Assembly: GCA_050250875.1 (NCBI GenBank)
Contig: JBFWNV010000001.1
Location: forward strand, 1,178,001 to 1,242,000
Direction: 5' to 3'
From: CAWAYR01 sp050250875
GTDB lineage: Bacteria; Acidobacteriota; Vicinamibacteria; Vicinamibacterales; UBA2999
Length of the DNA stretch: 64,000 nucleotides
In this document: piece after piece, positions 15,896 through 24,261 of the stretch
Layout: each line of letters starts with the position of its first letter
Numbering within the stretch: the stretch's first letter is position 1
The notes under the pieces: generated by a model
What the model saw: the letters and a program-made list of their open reading frames with translations, nothing else
Database searches by the model: none
What the model was told of the DNA's origin: nothing
Made by a program: the position numbers and the translations under genes

Positions 15896-17569
15896 ATGCG
15901 CGGGGCCGACGCCGCGCCTCGACCGCGAACGCTGGCGCTGCTCGCCGCGGCCTACCTCGCCGCGACGATCGTCATCACCTGGCCGCTGGCCGCCGGCCCG
16001 ACCAGCCGCCTGGCCGGCGACTACGGCGATGCGCTGTTCGTCGCCTGGGTGATGGGCTGGGTCGGCGACCACCTGTGGGCCGTGCTCGGCGGCGACACCG
16101 CCGCCTGGACGGCGATGTGGCAGGCGCCGATCTTCGCGCCGTCGCCCGACGCCCTGACGTTCTCGGAGCACTTCCTCGCGCAGAGCGTGCAGGCGCTGCC
16201 GGTGCTCTGGCTCACCGGCAACGCCGTGGCCGGCTACAACGTGGTCTACGTGGCCACCATCGCGCTCACCGGCCTGGCCGCGCACCTGCTGACGGTGCGG
16301 CTGTCGGCGAGCCACCTGGCCGGCGCCGTCGCCGGGCTGACCTGCACCTTCTCGGACTACCGGTTCCTCTGGTCGGTCGTCCACCTGCACACGCTGTCGA
16401 TCCACTGGTGGATCCTGGCGCTGCTGGCGATCGACCGGTTCGTGGCCCGGCCGCGCGTGCTGCCGCTGGCCGGCGCCGCGCTCGCGCTCGTGGCGCTGGC
16501 GCTGTCGTCGAACTACCTGCTCGCCTACTGCGCGCCGTTCACGGTGGCGGTCGCGCTGTGGTCGATGGCGCGGCACGGCCGGCTGGCCGATCGCCGCGTG
16601 TGGGCGGGACTGGCCGCCACAGGCGCGGCAGCGATCGCCGTCGCGTTGCCAATCGCGGCGCGATACCTGTCCACCCGCGAGGCCCTGCAGGTGACGCGGA
16701 CGGCGCAGGAGATGGCCGGGGGTTCGGCGTCACTGGCCGCCTACCGCGACGCCCTGCCGTGGATCGGTCCGCTCGCCGCGCTGGCGATCGTCGGCGCCCT
16801 GGCGCCGGCCGGCCGCAGCCCCGCCGGGCTGTCGCGGCGCGCGCGCTGGGCGCTGCTGGCCTTCGCCGCCGCCGCGGTGGCGTTGTCGTTCGGACCGATC
16901 GTGACCGTCGGAGCGGCCACGTTCACCGGGCCGTATGCGTGGTTGAGCGCCGTCGTGCCCGGCTTCAGCGGCCTGCGCGTGCCGCACCGCTTCGTCGCCG
17001 TGGCCACCGTGTTCCTGTCGGTGCTGGCGGGGTTCGGTGCGGTCTGGCTCGCCCGGTGGCGCATCGGGATGGTCGCGGTGGCGATCGTCGTGGCGAGCGC
17101 GACGCGAACGGCGTGGTCACGGCCCTTCCCGATCGACGTGCCCCTCATCAGCGAGCCGCTGGCCCAGCCGCCGCCGTACCTGAGTCCCACCGCGACGTTG
17201 CCGCCGATCTATCGACTGGCGGCCGCCCTGCCGCCGTCGGCCGTGCTGGCGGAACTGCCCTTCGGCGTCACCGCCTACGAGGTGCGCTACACGTGGTTCA
17301 CCCGCGCGCACGGCCGGCGCGTGCTCAACGGCTACAGCGGTCTGCTGCCGCCCGGGTATCTGGTGCGGCAGGCCGCGCTGGCCACCCCGATACGCGACGC
17401 AGAGGCCGCGTGGAACGCTCTCGCCCCGGCCACCCACGCCGTCGTGCACGCCGCCGCCTGGCGCGACGACACCGGGCGGCGGATCGCCGACTGGCTCGAA
17501 TCGCACGGCGCGCGTCTGGTTGCCGCCCCCGGCGACGGCGCCCGGCTCTACGAGCTGCCGCGACACTGA
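15896..17569 (+). CDS. polytopic membrane protein, GT-C-like, paralog of 20910
   Basis: The protein has 557 aa with roughly 10-12 hydrophobic helices in residues 15-410 and a soluble C-terminal domain. It shares an overall plan and several motifs with the 659-aa protein at 20910: an N-terminal ITWPLAAG, an acidic DALFVAWVMGW loop, LTFSEHFLAQ, and in the tail AELPFG plus RVLNGYSG. This plan is that of GT-C glycosyltransferases and related uncharacterised envelope proteins (inference). It follows the glycosyltransferase-methyltransferase gene by 4 bp, suggesting the upstream enzyme makes a lipid-linked sugar that this protein uses. A strong hairpin terminator lies 16 bp downstream. Confidence 0.75.
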   Translation: MRGADAAPRPRTLALLAAAYLAATIVITWPLAAGPTSRLAGDYGDALFVAWVMGWVGDHLWAVLGGDTAAWTAMWQAPIFAPSPDALTFSEHFLAQSVQALPVLWLTGNAVAGYNVVYVATIALTGLAAHLLTVRLSASHLAGAVAGLTCTFSDYRFLWSVVHLHTLSIHWWILALLAIDRFVARPRVLPLAGAALALVALALSSNYLLAYCAPFTVAVALWSMARHGRLADRRVWAGLAATGAAAIAVALPIAARYLSTREALQVTRTAQEMAGGSASLAAYRDALPWIGPLAALAIVGALAPAGRSPAGLSRRARWALLAFAAAAVALSFGPIVTVGAATFTGPYAWLSAVVPGFSGLRVPHRFVAVATVFLSVLAGFGAVWLARWRIGMVAVAIVVASATRTAWSRPFPIDVPLISEPLAQPPPYLSPTATLPPIYRLAAALPPSAVLAELPFGVTAYEVRYTWFTRAHGRRVLNGYSGLLPPGYLVRQAALATPIRDAEAAWNALAPATHAVVHAAAWRDDTGRRIADWLESHGARLVAAPGDGARLYELPRH

Positions 17570-17585
17570 CCCCTCGTACGAGCGA

Positions 17586-17616
17586 ACGGCCGGTGGGAGC
17601 GAGTCCCACCGGCCGT
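17586..17616. terminator. 13-bp stem, 5-nt loop, between convergent genes
   Basis: The perfect 13-bp stem (ACGGCCGGTGGGA / TCCCACCGGCCGT) has the loop GCGAG and is followed on the plus strand by CGTTCTGTT. Its position between the ends of the membrane protein gene (plus) and the OmpA gene (minus) fits a bidirectional terminator. The U-tract is weak. Confidence 0.7.
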
Positions 17617-17627
17617 CGTTCTGTTCC

Positions 17628-17660
17628 GCGTCCCGAGACCCGAGTCCCGAGACCCGAACC
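17628..17660. repeat. CCCGAGA/CCCGAGT heptamer array (class B variant)
   Basis: About four imperfect 7-mers (CCCGAGA, CCCGAGT, CCCGAGA, CCCGAAC) lie just past the ompA-like stop codon. The other arm is absent, so this looks like a degenerate or half element. Confidence 0.6.
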
Positions 17661-17665
17661 CCGCC

Positions 17666-18352
17666 CTAGGCGAGAACCTTGATCACCACCCGGCGGTTCT
17701 GGGCGCGATTGTCGCGGGTCTTGTTGTCCATCACCGGCTTATCCTCGCCGAAGCTGATGGCGTTCATCTTGTGCAGCGGCACCTGGTGCTGCTCGTAGAG
17801 ATACCGCTTGACGGCTTCGGCGCGGGCCAGGCCGAGGGCCTGGTTGAAGGCGGCGTCGCCGGTGTTGTCGGTGTGGCCCTCGATCTCCACCCAGATGTTC
17901 GCCTTCTGCGACTTCAGCTGGGCGACCATCGCGTCGATGGCGGCCTTGGCCTCGTCGGGCAGGTCCGACTTGCCACGGGCGAACTTGGCCTTGTCGTCGC
18001 TCAGCACGGTCTCGAAGATGAGCTTGCGGCTGGCGGTCTCGATCGCCTCGGCGCGGGCGACGGCGGTCTTGCCGACTTCCATCGCCTGGTTGCCGGTGGT
18101 CTGGGCCGCCTGGGCGGCGGTGTTGGCCTGCTGGGCCGCCTGGCCGGCCTGGCCTGCCTTGGTGTCGACTTCGCCGATGCGCTGCTCGGCGACCCGGACG
18201 CGCTCCTGGGTCTCCTCGAGCGACTTGCCCATCGTGGTGACCTTGTCGTTCACCATACCGACTTCGGTGCGGACGAACTTCTTGGTCGCGCACGCGGGCG
18301 CCACGGCCAGCGTCACGGCAAAGCAACTCATGACAAACAGACTTTTCTTCAT
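17666..18352 (-). CDS. OmpA-family lipoprotein with coiled-coil linker
   Basis: The protein has 228 aa. The start has AGGAGG 5 nt upstream. The N-terminal signal ends APAC at residue ~22, a plausible though non-classical lipobox. Residues ~30-105 are an Ala/Gln-rich heptad region (AGQAGQAAQQANTAAQAAQ) like Lpp-type coiled coils. The C-terminal ~115 residues are an OmpA peptidoglycan-binding domain with IEGHTDNTGDAAFNQALGL, the Asp and Arg (DNRAQNRRVVI) expected to contact diaminopimelate. It probably anchors the outer membrane to peptidoglycan. The gene is monocistronic, downstream of and on the same strand as the VWA gene. Confidence 0.9.
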   Translation of the reverse strand: MKKSLFVMSCFAVTLAVAPACATKKFVRTEVGMVNDKVTTMGKSLEETQERVRVAEQRIGEVDTKAGQAGQAAQQANTAAQAAQTTGNQAMEVGKTAVARAEAIETASRKLIFETVLSDDKAKFARGKSDLPDEAKAAIDAMVAQLKSQKANIWVEIEGHTDNTGDAAFNQALGLARAEAVKRYLYEQHQVPLHKMNAISFGEDKPVMDNKTRDNRAQNRRVVIKVLA

Positions 18353-18403
18353 GGGGTCCTCCTAAGACGCCTCTCGTCTCCTGCTAGCGGGGTCTTCGTC
18401 CCG

Positions 18404-19426
18404 CTAGAACTCGTCACTCCGCGCAACGCCGGCCACGTAGCCGCCGCGCGCCCGAACCGTCAGGTTCTTCTTCGTCGTCCGGATCTCAATCGGGTGCCAT
18501 CCGGCCCCCGCGCTCGGCTCGAACGCGATCAAATACTGCTGACGCAGCTCGCGCACGATCTGCCGGGCCACCTTGCTCGTGTCCGAGGGGGTGCTCGCAT
18601 AGAACAACTCGCCCCCCGTCCACGCCGCCAGTTCGCGGATCGTTCCCACCGTCACCGGCACCTGATCCTCGTTGGAGGGGCGCCCGCTGACGTCGGGGTT
18701 GTCGATGGGCAGCACCACCGCGACGACGTAGACCGGCACGTCGATCTCGCTGGCGATGCCCGAAACGTCGGCGGGCGTGAGGCGGCTCGCCGTGTCGATG
18801 CCATCGGTGAGCACGATGATGGCGCGGCGGCGGTTGGCCCGCTCGGAAATTCGCTTCGCCGTGTCGGCGATGGCGTCATGCAGCGAAGTGGCCCCGAACG
18901 GATCGACCTCCCCCAGCGCACCTTGAAGGGCACGCGTATCGACCGTAAACGGGGCCACCTCGTGCAGCCGGCTGTCAAACGCGAACAGCGCGGCTTCGTC
19001 GCGGCCGTGCTCCAACCAGCTGAGCACATGGTGGGCCGCAAACCGTGCGGCGAGCGCCCTGGACGCGAGGTCCATGCTGCCGCTGACGTCGAACAGAATC
19101 GCCACGCTCACCGGCGCGGCGTCGGTACGGAACTCGGCGATCGGGCGGCGGACGCCGCGATCGAACACCTGGAAGTCGGTGGCGGCCAGGTCGGCGACCG
19201 CGCGGCCCCGCTGGTCGCGCACCGTGGCGCTCACCGTGACCAGGTCCACGCCCGAACGGAACACACCCGCGTCCGGCGTCTGGCCGGGCTGACCCGGCTG
19301 ACCGGCACCGCTGGTCTGCGCCGCCGTTGGGACGGCTACCAGGACGGTCACGAGGGATGCGACCACCGCGAGCATGCCCCTGCCATTAACAACCCTCGTG
19401 CCATGTGAACTAAGTGTTGATTTCAT
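18404..19426 (-). CDS. secreted VWA-domain protein (acidobacterial VWFA-related)
   Basis: The protein has 340 aa. ATG 19426 was chosen since it places a signal peptide (MLAVVASLVTVLVAVPTAAQ) within the first 45 residues; the open frame continues upstream without support. The VWA domain carries a full metal-ion site: DVSGSMD, a downstream Thr in GATSLHDA, and Asp in VLTDGIDT. The tail RELRQQYLIAFEP, then KNLTVRARGGY, is typical of the VWFA-related family TIGR03436, frequent in Acidobacteria. It is secreted or periplasmic with an unknown ligand. It is divergent from the aminotransferase, with 216 bp between. Confidence 0.88.
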   Translation of the reverse strand: MKSTLSSHGTRVVNGRGMLAVVASLVTVLVAVPTAAQTSGAGQPGQPGQTPDAGVFRSGVDLVTVSATVRDQRGRAVADLAATDFQVFDRGVRRPIAEFRTDAAPVSVAILFDVSGSMDLASRALAARFAAHHVLSWLEHGRDEAALFAFDSRLHEVAPFTVDTRALQGALGEVDPFGATSLHDAIADTAKRISERANRRRAIIVLTDGIDTASRLTPADVSGIASEIDVPVYVVAVVLPIDNPDVSGRPSNEDQVPVTVGTIRELAAWTGGELFYASTPSDTSKVARQIVRELRQQYLIAFEPSAGAGWHPIEIRTTKKNLTVRARGGYVAGVARSDEF

Positions 19427-19627
19427 TGGAGTTATCTGAATCAAGTCGCCTCGGATGGCGCGGAATTCTGCGGGAAAAGGCGTAACTCTTACACGACACC
19501 TGTAAAGTCGTCTGGGACCGGCCAGGCTGAGGTGCACGGATCGACACCTGTCAGTAGTCGTATCGGCTCGGCGCACCGGGGTGTCCAGCGGGCGCACGGG
19601 AAGCCGGCCACGACACGGCCGCGCTGC

Positions 19628-19633
19628 TAAGAT
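19628..19633 (+). promoter_or_regulatory. -10 box TAAGAT, leaderless-type
   Basis: It ends 9 nt before ATG 19643. No ribosome site lies in GCTAAGATCGCCCGGTC. It is one of a set of identically placed boxes in this window. Confidence 0.4.
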
Positions 19634-19642
19634 CGCCCGGTC

Positions 19643-20866
19643 ATGCCCACCTCCACGACCACCGCCGGCTCATCCATTCGTGCCGCCGCCCGCGTCGGGC
19701 GATTCACCTACGCCATCCGGCAGGTGGTGGCCGAAGCCAGGAAGGTGGAGGCCACCGGGCGGACGGTGCGCTATCTCAACATCGGCGACCCGAACGCCTT
19801 CGGGTTCCTCACGCCGCCGCATCTCATCGACGCCGTGGCCAAGGCGATGCGCGACGGCCACAACGGCTACACGGCGTCGGTGGGGATCGCCAGTGCGCGC
19901 GAGGCCGCGGCCGCCGACTTCACCGCCCGCGGCGTGCCGGTGTCGGCCGACCGCGTGCTGATCACGTCGGGCACGTCGGAGGGCATCGAGCTGGCGCTCA
20001 CCGCGATCGTCGACGAGGGCGAGGACGTGCTGGTGCCGTCGCCGACGTATCCGCTCTACACCGCGGTGCTCGCCAAGATCGGCGCGAACCCCGTGTACTA
20101 CCGCACCGACCCGGCGCAGGGGTGGCTGCCCGATCTGGATCATCTCGCCGCCGCGGCCACGGCGAAGACCCGCGCGCTGGTGCTCATCGATCCCAACAAC
20201 CCAACCGGTGCGGTCTATCCCGAGGCGGTCCGCCGGCGCCTGATCCAGTTCGCCGAGGCGCGCGGCCTGGTCATCCTCGCCGACGAGGTCTACGGCGACC
20301 TCGGCTTCGACGGTCCCGTCCCGGCGCTGGCGGCGTTGGCTCCCGACGCCGCGATCATCTCCTACTCCAGTCTGTCGAAGGCCTATCTCGCCCCGGGCTG
20401 GCGCGCCGGCTGGATGGCCGTCGGCGCGACGCCGCGGCTCGACCAGGCGCTGGCGGCGATCAAGAAGCTGGCCGACGGCCGGCTGTGCAGCCCCGGTCCG
20501 ATGCAGTACGCGGTGACGGCCGCGCTCACCGGCGACCGATCGCACCAGGTGACGTTCCGCCGCGAGCTGCGGCTCAGGGCCGAGCTGACCGCCGCGCGGT
20601 TCAACGCCGTGCCGGGCATGCAGGTCGTGACGCCGCGGGCGGCCTTCTACGCCATGCCGCAGGTCACGCTGCCGGCGGGACGCACCGACGAGGACTTCGT
20701 GATGGGCCTGCTGCACGCCAGGGGCATTCTCTGCGTGCACGGCTCGGGCTTCGGCCTGCCGGCCGACGGCGGCTACTTCCGTGTCGTGTTCCTGGCGGAC
20801 CCGGCCGAACTCGGATCGATCTACGACGACGTGGCCGAGTACGCGCGCGAGTTCCAGTCGGCGTGA
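19643..20866 (+). CDS. class I/II pyridoxal-phosphate aminotransferase
   Basis: The protein has 407 aa, the usual length for fold-type I aminotransferases. Visible motifs are ITSGTSEGIELAL (cofactor phosphate loop), DPNNPTGAVYP (substrate/cofactor contact), ADEVYGDL (Asp to the pyridine N, Tyr) and SYSSLSKAYLAPGWRAGWM with the Schiff-base Lys246, then a C-terminal YFRVVFLAD with the carboxylate-binding Arg. The SLSK..LAPGWR pattern resembles the AlaA/aspartate-type subgroup acting on small amino acids; the exact substrate is not certain. The next gene begins 43 bp downstream and may be co-transcribed. Confidence 0.92.
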   Translation: MPTSTTTAGSSIRAAARVGRFTYAIRQVVAEARKVEATGRTVRYLNIGDPNAFGFLTPPHLIDAVAKAMRDGHNGYTASVGIASAREAAAADFTARGVPVSADRVLITSGTSEGIELALTAIVDEGEDVLVPSPTYPLYTAVLAKIGANPVYYRTDPAQGWLPDLDHLAAAATAKTRALVLIDPNNPTGAVYPEAVRRRLIQFAEARGLVILADEVYGDLGFDGPVPALAALAPDAAIISYSSLSKAYLAPGWRAGWMAVGATPRLDQALAAIKKLADGRLCSPGPMQYAVTAALTGDRSHQVTFRRELRLRAELTAARFNAVPGMQVVTPRAAFYAMPQVTLPAGRTDEDFVMGLLHARGILCVHGSGFGLPADGGYFRVVFLADPAELGSIYDDVAEYAREFQSA

Positions 20867-20909
20867 GACGCCCAGCGCCCGGGCCGCTGCGGCCCGGCGA
20901 CCTTCGGCC

Positions 20910-22889
20910 GTGATCGCGCTGCAGCGCCGCGGCGTCCAGACCACCGTCGCGGCGGCGGCCTACGTCGGCCTCACCGTCGCGATGACCTGGCCGATCGCGG
21001 CCGGCCTCGGCCGCGACGTCCCCGCCGACCTGGGCGACTCGCTGCTCAACATGTGGATCCTCGCCTGGGTGGGCGAGGGCGTGGTGGCCATGCTCGGCGG
21101 CCGGATGTCGTTCGCGGATCTGTGGAACGCCAACATCTTCCACCCGACGCCGCTCAGCCTGACGTTTTCCGAGCACCTCGTGCCGCAGGCGCTGCAGGGC
21201 CTGCCGGCCTATCTCGCCACCGGCAACATCGTGCTCGCCTACAACCTGGTGTTCCTGGCCACCTTCGCGCTGTCGGGCCTGGGCACGTTCCTGCTCGTCC
21301 GCGAGCTCACCGGCAGCGCCCGCGCCGCCTTCGTCGCCGGCCTGTTCTACGCGTTCTTTCCCTACCGTCTCGGGCAGTTCCCGCACATCCAGACGATCTC
21401 GTCGCAGTGGATGCCGTTCGCGCTCTACGGCCTGCGCCGCTGGTTCGACACCGGGCGATGGCCGGCGCTGGCCGGCGGCACGCTCGCCTTCGTGGTGCAG
21501 GGCCTGTCGAGCGGCTACTACCTCTTCTACTTCGCGCCGGTGTTCGGCGCCTACGTGCTGTGGGAGATCGTCAGCCGCGGACGCGCCAGCGACCGCCGCA
21601 CGTGGCTGGCGGTGCTCGCGGCCGGCGCCGTCTCGCTCGCGCTGACGCTGCCGTTCCTGCTGCCGTACCAGGACGCCAAGAACCGGCTCGGCTTCACCCG
21701 TCCGTTCGGAGAAGTGGTGGGGTTCTCCGCGGATCTCTACGCCTACGCGCACACGCCGCCGCAGCTGTATGTCTGGGGGGCGATCCTGAACCGGTTCCCG
21801 CAGCCCGAGGGCGATCTGTTTCCGGGCGCCGTGCCGCTGGTGGCGGCAGCTGCCGCCGTGGCGCTGTGGCTGGCGGCGACGTGGCGGGCGGTGCGAGCCG
21901 CCACCGCCGCCGCGGCCACGCGCGAGCGCCGGCTGGCGCGCGGGCTGATCGTGGTGGCGGCGCTGGGGGTGGTCGGGGCTGTGGCCGTCGCCGTCACCGG
22001 CGGGTTCGTCTGGTACCTCGGCGGCCTGCCCCTGCGCATGACCAACGTCCGCCGCACCTTGACCTACGCGCTGGCTGCCGCCACGGCGGCGCTGCTGCTC
22101 TCGCCCCGGCTGCGCGCGGCGCTCCGCGCCCGCTCCACCGACCTCACGCCGTTTCTCATCGCCGGCATCGTGTTCTCGGTGGTCATGTCGCTCGGACCGG
22201 TGCCGCGCGCCGGCGGGGAGCGGCTCGTCGGCATGAACCTCTACGAGACGTTCTTCACCTACGTGCCGGGCTACGCCGGGCTGCGCGCCCCGGCGCGGTT
22301 CGGGATGGTGGCCGCCTGTCTGCTCGCGGTGCTCGGCGGCCATGTGCTGGCGCGGATCGGCCGCGTGGCGCGCGTCGGCGGCGTGGCGATCGGGCTCGCC
22401 GGCGCGGCGTTCCTCACCGAGGCCTGGGCGGTGCCGATGCCGCTCAACCTGAACTGGACGTCGAGCGCCCGCTACACCGAGCCGTGGCCGGCGGTGCACC
22501 GCCTCAATGACGGCCCGCTCGCCTATCGCTACGTGGTGGCGATGCCGGCCGACACGGCACTGATCGAGCTGCCCTTCGGCGATCAGGCGTGGGACCTGCG
22601 CTACGTCTACTACGCCGGGCTGCACGGCAAACGGCTCGTCAACGGCTACAGCGGCTACTTCCCCGACGGCTACCGGGCCCGCGCCGCGCGCCTCGCCAAC
22701 CTCTGGTCGGACCGCGACGCCGCGTGGGCCGCGGTGACGACCTCGGGCGCCACGCACGTGCTCATCCACCGCAACGCCTACCCGCCGCCCGAAGGCGACG
22801 CCGTGGTCGGCTGGGCGCGCCTCGCCGGCGCGGAGCCGGTGGCGTGGTTCGCGGACGGCGACGTGCTGCTCGCGTTGCCGAAGCGCTGA
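20910..22889 (+). CDS. large polytopic membrane protein, paralog of 15896
   Basis: The protein has 659 aa from the GTG at 20910, which puts the first helix (TTVAAAAYVGLTVAMTWPIA) near the N-terminus. The same frame is open upstream into the aminotransferase, so the start is uncertain. It has 12 or so helices up to residue ~500, then a soluble tail with IELPFGDQAWDLRY and KRLVNGYSGYFPDGY. Shared landmarks with 15896 are TWPIAAG, DSLLNMWILAW, LTFSEHL and LVNGYSG. The architecture fits GT-C-type lipid-linked sugar transferases or related uncharacterised proteins (inference). The class B element after the stop may end transcription. Confidence 0.75.
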   Translation: MIALQRRGVQTTVAAAAYVGLTVAMTWPIAAGLGRDVPADLGDSLLNMWILAWVGEGVVAMLGGRMSFADLWNANIFHPTPLSLTFSEHLVPQALQGLPAYLATGNIVLAYNLVFLATFALSGLGTFLLVRELTGSARAAFVAGLFYAFFPYRLGQFPHIQTISSQWMPFALYGLRRWFDTGRWPALAGGTLAFVVQGLSSGYYLFYFAPVFGAYVLWEIVSRGRASDRRTWLAVLAAGAVSLALTLPFLLPYQDAKNRLGFTRPFGEVVGFSADLYAYAHTPPQLYVWGAILNRFPQPEGDLFPGAVPLVAAAAAVALWLAATWRAVRAATAAAATRERRLARGLIVVAALGVVGAVAVAVTGGFVWYLGGLPLRMTNVRRTLTYALAAATAALLLSPRLRAALRARSTDLTPFLIAGIVFSVVMSLGPVPRAGGERLVGMNLYETFFTYVPGYAGLRAPARFGMVAACLLAVLGGHVLARIGRVARVGGVAIGLAGAAFLTEAWAVPMPLNLNWTSSARYTEPWPAVHRLNDGPLAYRYVVAMPADTALIELPFGDQAWDLRYVYYAGLHGKRLVNGYSGYFPDGYRARAARLANLWSDRDAAWAAVTTSGATHVLIHRNAYPPPEGDAVVGWARLAGAEPVAWFADGDVLLALPKR

Positions 22890-22909
22890 CGCGCTTCGAC
22901 GACGCGAGC

Positions 22910-23029
22910 GGGGCTCGGGGCTCGGGGCTCGGGGCTCGGGAAAGGCTACGTCACGCGGATCACGCTCGTCCCGAGCGTCAGTTCCGTTCGAGGTTCTTCC
23001 CGAGCACCGAGTCCCGAGTCCCGAGCCCC
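22910..23029. repeat. class B heptamer inverted element
   Basis: Four perfect copies of GGGGCTC (22910-22937) form the left arm. The right arm (about 23000-23029) is CCCGAGC/CCCGAGT units. The core holds GTCACGCGGATCACGC (22950-22965), matching 15 of 16 bases of the class A core at 13652, and GAGGTTCTTCCC, matching GAGGTCTTTCCC at 13696. The right arm ends on the base before the TATACT box of the next gene. Confidence 0.85.
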
Positions 23030-23035
23030 TATACT
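23030..23035 (+). promoter_or_regulatory. -10 box TATACT, leaderless-type
   Basis: It ends 9 nt before ATG 23045 and begins directly after the last heptamer of the class B element, so the -35 region is repeat DNA. Confidence 0.45.
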
Positions 23036-23044
23036 GGGCGCGTC

Positions 23045-24238
23045 ATGTCTTCGTCGCCGCGCCCGGATCCCCTGTCCTTCCTCGCCGCCGAACTCGAGTC
23101 GCTGAAGCAGCAGGGGCTGTATCGCACGCTGCGCGTGCTCGAGGGCGAGGCCAAGGCCCACGCCACCTACGACCATCGTTCGGTCGTCAACCTGTCGTCG
23201 AACAACTACCTCGGCCTGACGACGCATCCGAAGCTGCGCCAGGCCGCGCTCGACGCGGTGCGCGAGTTCGGGGTCGGATCCGGCGCGGTGCGCACCATCT
23301 CGGGCACGATGGCGACGCACGTCGAGCTGGAGCGCCGGCTGGCGGCGTTCAAGCAGGTCGAGGCCGTGGTCGTCTTCCAGAGCGGCTTCGCCGCCAATGC
23401 CGGCACCGTCTCGGCGGTGCTCGGCAAGGACGACGTCATCGTCTCGGACGCCCTCAACCATGCCAGCATCATCGACGGCGCGCGGTTGAGCCGCGCCGCC
23501 ATCAAAGTGTTTCCGCACAAGGACGCGGCGGCCGCGCGGGCCATCCTCGAAGGGCTGCCGAAAGGGCAACGCAAGCTGCTCATCACCGACGGCGTCTTCT
23601 CGATGGACGGCGACCTCGGACCGCTGCCGGCGCTGTGCGACCTCGCCGACGAGTTCGGCTGCATCATGATGGTCGACGACGCGCACGCCAGCGGCGTCTT
23701 CGGCCGCCAGGGCCGCGGCACCGTCGATCACTTCCACTGCCACGGCCGCGTCGACATCCAGGTCGGCACGTTGTCGAAGGCGATCGGCGTGCTCGGCGGC
23801 TACGTGGCCGGGTCGCGCGACCTCATCACCTTCCTGCACCACCGCGCCCGCCCGTTCCTGTTCTCCACGTCGCATCCGCCGGCGGTGACGGCGGCGTGTC
23901 TGGCCGCGCTCGACGTGCTCGAAACCGAGCCGCAGTGGATGGAGCGGCTGTGGGAGAACACGCGGTTCTTCAAGGCCGGTCTGGCCGCCCTCGGCTTCAA
24001 CACCGGAATGAGCGAGAGCCCGATCACGCCGGTGATCGTCGGCGAGGCGGCGCTGGCGATGCGGATGTCGGACCGGCTGTTCGAGGCCGGGGTGTTCGCC
24101 CAGGGCATCGGCTTTCCGACCGTGGCCAAGGACGGTGCGCGGCTGCGGACCATCGTCTCGGCCACGCACACCCGCGACGACCTGCAGTTCGCCCTCGACG
24201 CGATGGGCCGGGTCGGCCGGGAACTCGGCATTCTGTAG
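23045..24238 (+). CDS. alpha-oxoamine synthase family (glycine C-acetyltransferase / AONS-like)
   Basis: The protein has 397 aa. It is a fold-type I PLP enzyme condensing an amino acid with an acyl-CoA. Motifs are VVNLSSNNYLGLTTHP, GVGSGAVRTISGTMATHVELE, DALNHASIIDGARLS (His stacking on PLP), MVDDAHASGVFGRQGRG and GTLSKAIGVLGGY with Lys245 as the Schiff base. Length and motifs fit glycine C-acetyltransferase (threonine catabolism) and 8-amino-7-oxononanoate synthase (biotin) about equally. There are no neighbouring tdh or bio genes to decide, and I lean to the KBL type. The RsbU-like gene follows after 23 bp with its own TATAAG box. Confidence 0.88.
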   Translation: MSSSPRPDPLSFLAAELESLKQQGLYRTLRVLEGEAKAHATYDHRSVVNLSSNNYLGLTTHPKLRQAALDAVREFGVGSGAVRTISGTMATHVELERRLAAFKQVEAVVVFQSGFAANAGTVSAVLGKDDVIVSDALNHASIIDGARLSRAAIKVFPHKDAAAARAILEGLPKGQRKLLITDGVFSMDGDLGPLPALCDLADEFGCIMMVDDAHASGVFGRQGRGTVDHFHCHGRVDIQVGTLSKAIGVLGGYVAGSRDLITFLHHRARPFLFSTSHPPAVTAACLAALDVLETEPQWMERLWENTRFFKAGLAALGFNTGMSESPITPVIVGEAALAMRMSDRLFEAGVFAQGIGFPTVAKDGARLRTIVSATHTRDDLQFALDAMGRVGRELGIL

Positions 24239-24247
24239 GCCCGTAGA

Positions 24248-24253
24248 TATAAG
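24248..24253 (+). promoter_or_regulatory. -10 box TATAAG, leaderless-type
   Basis: It ends 8 nt before ATG 24262 and lies only 9 nt after the stop codon of the preceding gene. It suggests an internal leaderless promoter. Confidence 0.4.
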
Positions 24254-24261
24254 AGCCCGCC

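Noticed and set aside
20664..22769. 701-codon open frame antisense to the large membrane protein
   Set aside because: Same reason: Arg/His/Gln-rich shadow of a well supported gene on the other strand.
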